Of a stretch of DNA of 64,000 nucleotides, positions 59,218 through 64,000 are shown in pieces (position 1 is the stretch's first letter; every line of letters begins with the position of its first letter). The stretch lies in assembly GCF_003967355.1 (NCBI RefSeq), contig NZ_BIFH01000021.1:154103-218102 (forward strand), in the 5' to 3' direction. The notes beneath the pieces are model-generated. The model made no database searches, was not told the origin of the DNA, and saw nothing but the letters and a program-made list of their open reading frames with translations. Position numbers and translations under genes: made by a program. This DNA is from Embleya hyalina (GTDB lineage: Bacteria; Actinomycetota; Actinomycetes; Streptomycetales; Streptomycetaceae).

Positions 59218-62200
59218 GCTCGTCGCGTGGGCGGGGCGAGGTGGTGGCGGCTCTGCTGGCCGTGCGGAACGGGTGGGTGCCCGATTGGCATCCGACGCCG
59301 GGCGGGCCGTCGCTCGGGGTGGCGCACGGGCTCGGGGCGTTGCTGGCCGCGCTGGAGGAGCGACTCCTCGCGCTGCCCGACCGGCAACTCGCCGCGCTCC
59401 TGGACATGGTGGGGGTCTCCCTGCTGCCCGCGCAGGGTGCCGACACCACGGTGCTGCTGCAACCGCTGCCGGGCGTGCCCGACGCCCGGGTCACCGCCGG
59501 CTCGCGGCTCGGCGCCACCGTGCCCGGACAGGACGCGCCGCTCGTCTTCGAGACCCAGGAGACGGTGGCCCTGGCCGGCGCGCCGCTGGTCGAGGTCTGG
59601 AGCGTGGACCCGGGCGCGGACGCCGCCGCCGACCACTCCGCCGACGTACTGGCCCGCCGCCCGGTCACGCTGTTCACCGGACTGCGGCCCGCGGTACGGG
59701 AGTTGTACCTGGCGCACGGCACGCTGCTCGCGTTCGCGGGACGCGCCGTCGTCGAGGTGGCGATCGCCCTCGCCCGCCCCGCGTCGACCGCGCTGCGGGT
59801 CGGCTGGGCCTGGTGGGACGGCGCCGACTGGCGGCCGTTCGCGCCCTGGGGCGACGGCGACGACGCCTCCCGCGACGGTACCGCCGGACTGACCCGCTCG
59901 GGCACGGTGCGGCTCGTCGCCCCCTGCGCGACGGCCGTGACCACGACGGTCGACGGGATCGACGGCTACTGGATCCGGGCCCGACTCGACTCCACACTCT
60001 CGGCGCGACCCGGCTTCGTGGTACCCGAGTTCGCGCACATCCGGCTCGCCGCGGAGAGCACGCATGCCCGGATCGCGCTGTTCGCGAGTCCCGCGACGGG
60101 CGCCGGGACCACGGTGACCGTGCGCGCGCCGTACGGGACGACCGCGCCGCCGACGGTGACGCTGCATGTCGCGGACACCACCGCCGGGGTCAAGGAGGAC
60201 GTGGCCGGGCAGCCCGGCACGCCGCTCGCCGTGGCGGGTGGGCACGAGGGCCACACCGTACGGTTCGGCGTCACCGTGCCGCCGACCGCCGCCGACACCT
60301 TCACCGCCGGCACCGCCGCCCCGAAACCGGGCGTCGACTACTTCCCGCTCGACGACCCCGACGACCTCACCGCGTCGCTCGCCCTGGACACACCGCTGCA
60401 CCTGGACCTGACCCTGCGCGCGGGACTGGCCCCGGACAAGGCGGTCGCCGACGCGCAAGCCGTCGATCTCACCCGGGCGTTCACCCCGCTGGGCCCGGCT
60501 CCGGTGCGCGGCAGCGCGTTCCACGTCGCGTGCGACGCGGCCTTCGGCAAACCCGGCGCCCGGGTGACCGTGGTGGTCGGCCGACCGCGCACCGCGGCGG
60601 AGGAGGCCGACCAGCGCACCGGCGAACTGACCGGCGGCGTCCAGAACGCCAAGGAATTCCGGGACAAGACCGTCGCCGACATCCGCGCCGTGGCGACCAG
60701 ACTGGCCGCGCTCACCGCCGTCACCGGCGACCTCGGCCGGGCCGTCGTCTCGCCGCTGTCCGGCGAGGACCCGGTCGGCTGGTACACCGGGGTCAAGACA
60801 CACATCCGCGACGCGCTCACCGCGCTCGGCACCGCCGCGCAGACCGAACCCGGCCTGTTCGCGGGCGTCGGCAGCGCCCGCGACCACGTCAAGGCCGCGC
60901 AGACCGCGACCGACCCCGGCCCCGACCTCGCCGCCGCGCTGACCGCCCTCGGCGGCGCTCCGCGCGCCAGTGCCGCGCTGCTCCTGGCCACCGCCGACGT
61001 GGCGGCGCAACTGTCCGCCGGGGCAAGCGCGTTGGCCGCACCGCGGGCCGCCCTCGCCCAGGCCCTGGCCGGCGGTACCGATGCCCAAGTGGTCGCCGCA
61101 CACGGGCCGTTGGCGGGCGTACTCGGCACCGTGCTGGCCACGCCCACGCCCTACCTCGCGGACACGCCGCTGCCTTCCTTCCTCGCCGCCGACCCCGTCG
61201 CCTTCGTCGCCGACGTGACCGCCCGGATCGGCACGGCGAAGGCGGCCGTCGACACCCAGGTGCAAACGGCCCGCACGATCGCCACCGACCTGGAGAACCT
61301 GGCCCCCGAGGACCTGCTCAAGGCCGTCGCCGGCGCGCAGACCCCCAATCAGCTCACCGCCCCCGAGGTGACCTGGGAATACTTCGACGGCACCCGCTGG
61401 CGGGCGATCGGCGCCGCCGGCGCCCCCGCCGTACTCGCCCTGCAACGTTCGGGGGCACTGCACTTCACCGTGCCCGACGACTGGGCGAGCGCGAGCGTCA
61501 CCGGCGACGAACGCCGCTGGTTGCGCGCGAGGTTGGAACGCGGCAGCTTCTCGTTCCTGCGGCAGGTCAGCTGGACCGACAAGTCCGGCGTGCTCAACTT
61601 CCTGCCCGTGGTGGAGCCGCGCCCGCCGATCCTGGACCGGTTCGAGGTGTTCTACCGCCACCTCGCCGGACCGGACGACCCGGCCCACACGCTCGCGCTC
61701 GACGACCACACGCTCGCCGACCTGACCGCCGGCCTCGCCTTCCCCGGACCCGGCGCCACGCCGTTTCGACCGATGGCCGAGACGGCCCCGAGCCTCTACC
61801 TCGGCTTCGACGGCGAACTGCCCGCCGACCGCCTCGGGCTCTACGTCGAACCCGCCGACGAGGACCCCGACGCGGTACCGGTGCGGCCCACCTGGGAGGG
61901 CTACGACGGCACCGCGTGGGTGACGCTGGCCACCGACGACGGTACGGAGGGGCTGACCCGCACCGGCGTGATCGGCCTGCTGTGGCCCGGCACCTCCGGT
62001 GCGCCCGGCGCCCCCGTCGCGGGCGCCGCCGACCACACGGTGACCCTGCTCGGGCGCGGTGCCGCGGCCCGATTCGCCCCCGGCGACCGGCTGTTGCTCA
62101 CCGACCTGCGCGGCGGCGAACCGGTGACCGCGGCCGCCGCCGACGGCGAGACGCTGACCGTGCGCGACCGGCTCACCCGCGCCTTCGCCGGCGGCGAACT

Positions 62201-63479
62201 CCGCGACGCGCCACCGGCCCGATTCGGCACCCCCCGCACCTGGATCCGGGCCCGCTTCCCGGCCGAGGCCGACCCGCCGCAGGCGACGCTCACCGCGCTG
62301 GTCCCGGGCGGCGCGCGGGTGCGGCAGGTGCAGACGGTCACCGACGAACTGCTCGGCTCGGCCGACGGCAGCGCCGGACAGGTCTTCCAGGCCCTGCGGA
62401 TCCCGGTCCTGGACGGCGCCGTGGTCGAGGTACGCGAGCTGGACGGCGACCGGGCCGCCGTCGATCTGCCGCTGCTGCAACGGGAGTTGGGCGAGCGAGC
62501 GGCGGGCGCGCTGCGCCTGGTGAGTGACCCGCGCACCGGCCGGACCACCGAGGTGTGGGTGCGCTGGGACGAACTGCCCTCGCTCGGCCTGGCCGGGCCG
62601 GCCGACCGGGTGTACGTGTGCGACCACGCCACCGGACGCCTGCTGTTCGGCGGCGACGGCCACGGCCGGGTGCCGCCGGTGGGCGCGGACAACGTGCGGC
62701 TGCGCAGCTACCGCTCCGGCGGCGGCGTGGTCGGGAACGTACCGGCCGGCGCGATCACCCAGGCGATCAGCGCGGTCGCGGTCGGCGGGGTGGCCAATCC
62801 CCGTGGCGCGAGCGGCGGTACGGACGCGGAGCGATTCCCCGACGTGCTGCGTCGCGGACCGGCGCTGCTGCGGCATCGGCGGCTCGCGCTGACCGAGGCG
62901 GACGTGGCCGCGCTGGCCCGGGAGACGGTGCCGGCGATCGCGGCGGCCCGCGCGCTGGGCGCCCGGGATCGACACGGGCGGGTGCTTCCGGGCGTGGTCC
63001 GGCTCGTGGTGGTGCCGCGCGACGGGACACCCCGGCCGGAGCCGACGGGGGAGTTGTCGCGGCGGGTCCGGGACGCGGTGGGTGCGCGGATGCCGGCGGC
63101 GGCACGTCTGGTGGTCGAGGGGGCCCGCTATTTCCCGGTCGGTGTGGCCGCGACGGTGCGGCCGACGCGGGCCGGCGACGCGGGGCCGGTCAGGGGCGCG
63201 GTGCTCGCCGACCTGGCGCTGTTCCTGCATCCGCTGGACGGCGGGCCGGGCGGGACCGGGTGGCCGTTCGGGCGCGGCGTGTACCTGTCCGATCTGGCGC
63301 GGCGGCTGGAGGCGGTACCGGGGGTGGACGTGGTGACCTCGTTGGAGCTGACCGTGGGCGGTGTGCCGGCCGGGGACGTGGTTCCGGTCGATCCGGACGC
63401 GGTGGTGTGCGCGGGTCCGCTCGCGGTGCGGTTGGCCGGGCCGGCCGGCCGGTCCGCGGGTCCCGGAAGGGAGTACTGA
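59214..63479 (+). CDS. Large putative baseplate assembly protein (Afp11/gp6-like)
   Basis: A 1,421-residue baseplate J-type protein. The N-terminal helix ALLAALEERLLALPDRQLAALLDMVGVSLLPAQGA and repeated strand pairs such as WEYFDGTRWRAIG, TWEGYDGTAWVTLA and LTRTGVIGLLWPGTSG are typical of TIGR02243-like wedge proteins. The C-terminal 250 residues include LRSYRSGGGVVGNVPAGAITQAISAVAVGGVANPRGASGGTDAERFPDVLRRGPALLRHRRLALTEADVAALARE, the conserved gp47/gp6 ring element. It is large for the family, with additional beta domains from about residue 230 to 700. ATG overlaps the gp25-like gene. Confidence 0.85.
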   Translation: MSSSRGRGEVVAALLAVRNGWVPDWHPTPGGPSLGVAHGLGALLAALEERLLALPDRQLAALLDMVGVSLLPAQGADTTVLLQPLPGVPDARVTAGSRLGATVPGQDAPLVFETQETVALAGAPLVEVWSVDPGADAAADHSADVLARRPVTLFTGLRPAVRELYLAHGTLLAFAGRAVVEVAIALARPASTALRVGWAWWDGADWRPFAPWGDGDDASRDGTAGLTRSGTVRLVAPCATAVTTTVDGIDGYWIRARLDSTLSARPGFVVPEFAHIRLAAESTHARIALFASPATGAGTTVTVRAPYGTTAPPTVTLHVADTTAGVKEDVAGQPGTPLAVAGGHEGHTVRFGVTVPPTAADTFTAGTAAPKPGVDYFPLDDPDDLTASLALDTPLHLDLTLRAGLAPDKAVADAQAVDLTRAFTPLGPAPVRGSAFHVACDAAFGKPGARVTVVVGRPRTAAEEADQRTGELTGGVQNAKEFRDKTVADIRAVATRLAALTAVTGDLGRAVVSPLSGEDPVGWYTGVKTHIRDALTALGTAAQTEPGLFAGVGSARDHVKAAQTATDPGPDLAAALTALGGAPRASAALLLATADVAAQLSAGASALAAPRAALAQALAGGTDAQVVAAHGPLAGVLGTVLATPTPYLADTPLPSFLAADPVAFVADVTARIGTAKAAVDTQVQTARTIATDLENLAPEDLLKAVAGAQTPNQLTAPEVTWEYFDGTRWRAIGAAGAPAVLALQRSGALHFTVPDDWASASVTGDERRWLRARLERGSFSFLRQVSWTDKSGVLNFLPVVEPRPPILDRFEVFYRHLAGPDDPAHTLALDDHTLADLTAGLAFPGPGATPFRPMAETAPSLYLGFDGELPADRLGLYVEPADEDPDAVPVRPTWEGYDGTAWVTLATDDGTEGLTRTGVIGLLWPGTSGAPGAPVAGAADHTVTLLGRGAAARFAPGDRLLLTDLRGGEPVTAAAADGETLTVRDRLTRAFAGGELRDAPPARFGTPRTWIRARFPAEADPPQATLTALVPGGARVRQVQTVTDELLGSADGSAGQVFQALRIPVLDGAVVEVRELDGDRAAVDLPLLQRELGERAAGALRLVSDPRTGRTTEVWVRWDELPSLGLAGPADRVYVCDHATGRLLFGGDGHGRVPPVGADNVRLRSYRSGGGVVGNVPAGAITQAISAVAVGGVANPRGASGGTDAERFPDVLRRGPALLRHRRLALTEADVAALARETVPAIAAARALGARDRHGRVLPGVVRLVVVPRDGTPRPEPTGELSRRVRDAVGARMPAAARLVVEGARYFPVGVAATVRPTRAGDAGPVRGAVLADLALFLHPLDGGPGGTGWPFGRGVYLSDLARRLEAVPGVDVVTSLELTVGGVPAGDVVPVDPDAVVCAGPLAVRLAGPAGRSAGPGREY

Positions 63480-63482
63480 ACC

Positions 63483-64000
63483 ATGCCCCTGTTCCCGCCG
63501 AATCCCGACACCAGGCGATGGCCCGACCTCGTCGCCGAGGCGCGGGCGTTGTTGCCGCTGGAGAGTCCGCGGTGGACCGACCACAACCACTCGGATCCCG
63601 GCATCGCGGTGATCGAGATGCTGGCGTGGCTGGTGGACACCGACGTCTACCGGGTCTCCAGGGTGACCGACCGGCATCGCCGCAAGCTGCTCGCGCTGCT
63701 CGGCGTACGACCGGCCGCGCCGAGCGCCGCGCGCGTGGTGTTGTCGATTCGCCCCGGGCCCGGCGCACCGGCCGAACTGCCCGCCGGTCTCGGCTTCGTC
63801 GCCCACGGGGCGGACGCGCCGCTCGGCCTGGAGACCGTGGCGGCAGTACCGCTGACCGGCGCCACGGTGGCGGCGGCGGTGGTGGCGGGCACCGACGAAG
63901 AGTCCAATTGGACCGATCACACCCCCACCCTGCTCGCCGGCACCACCGTGGACGCCCTCGGCCCGGACCCGCACGTCGGCGCCGCACTGCTGCTCGGCCT
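63483..64000 (+). CDS. Second baseplate assembly protein (Afp12-like), 5' part only
   Basis: The first 172 codons of a gene running off the window. PNPDTRRWPDLVAEARALLPLESPRWTDHNHSDPGIAVIEMLAWLVDTDVYRVSRVTDRHRRKLLALLGV has the H-x-x-x-DPG-x-A-V/T-x-I/L-E-M-L-A-W sequence found at the start of wedge proteins, helices that hold the baseplate ring together. It starts 3 bp after the preceding stop. The remaining CIS genes (tape measure, tail fibre and others) should lie to the right. Confidence 0.88.
   Translation, partial: MPLFPPNPDTRRWPDLVAEARALLPLESPRWTDHNHSDPGIAVIEMLAWLVDTDVYRVSRVTDRHRRKLLALLGVRPAAPSAARVVLSIRPGPGAPAELPAGLGFVAHGADAPLGLETVAAVPLTGATVAAAVVAGTDEESNWTDHTPTLLAGTTVDALGPDPHVGAALLLG

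Noticed and set aside
59181-63974. A 1,597-residue open frame on the minus strand across the large baseplate gene
   Set aside because: It is a composition shadow of the baseplate protein, with no domain, start signal or conserved motif.

Overview
The window is chromosomal DNA from a high-GC actinomycete, most likely Streptomycetaceae (Streptomyces, Kitasatospora or Embleya-like). The signs are very GC-rich coding DNA with G/C third positions, many GTG and TTG starts, long chains of genes joined by ATGA or GTGA stop/start overlaps, and actinobacterial families such as DUF1876, a TgmA/TgmB-type RiPP pair and a Streptomyces-style contractile injection system (CIS). The genus is an inference. Layout, left to right. 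1-5.8 kb: the end of a peptide ABC transporter (binding-protein tail, one permease, two ATPases), then a convergent two-component system. 5.8-11 kb: a MITE-like palindromic element, a metallo-beta-lactamase-fold hydrolase, an amidase, a decayed PF04672 methyltransferase, a MarR regulator, a secreted cupin and a DUF2267 protein. 11.7-17.6 kb: a degenerate nuclease-fold protein beside a Tat-exported phospholipase C, a TIGR01777-type epimerase, and a divergent MarR/SDR pair with two palindromic operators. 17.9-19.9 kb: a small graspetide (omega-ester/amide peptide) cluster of precursor, ATP-grasp ligase and a kinase-fold protein. 20-27.5 kb: a complete set for ethanolamine catabolism through gamma-glutamyl intermediates (permease, glutamine-synthetase-like ligase, SDR, aldehyde dehydrogenase, class I amidotransferase, GntR regulator), with a shared operator motif and a 51-bp tandem repeat. 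27.5-29.1 kb: an IclR regulator and a DUF1772 membrane protein. 29.3-41.6 kb: a myo-inositol regulon (LacI regulator, an array of TTGGAGCGCTCCAA operators, iolG, an IolE-like gene, a sugar ABC transporter, a PfkB kinase, an aldolase-like protein, iolB, iolD) and a convergent inositol monophosphatase. 42-45.1 kb: a dnaK-grpE-acylphosphatase operon without dnaJ, then a DUF1876 gene. 45.4-64 kb: a CIS locus (LuxR-type regulator, AAA+ ATPase, DUF4157/deaminase cargo, DUF4255 protein, sheath, tube, tail-assembly chaperone, LysM protein, late-control-D hub, spike, PAAR, gp25 and two large baseplate proteins). It runs off the right edge. The main discoveries are a predicted -1 programmed frameshift at a GGGGGGA heptamer joining the CIS tail chaperone to a DUF6760-like frame that has no start codon of its own, a CIS cargo with a metalloprotease-like head and a cytidine-deaminase-like tail, and a graspetide cluster carrying a kinase. 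No tRNA, rRNA, CRISPR array or complete insertion sequence was seen.
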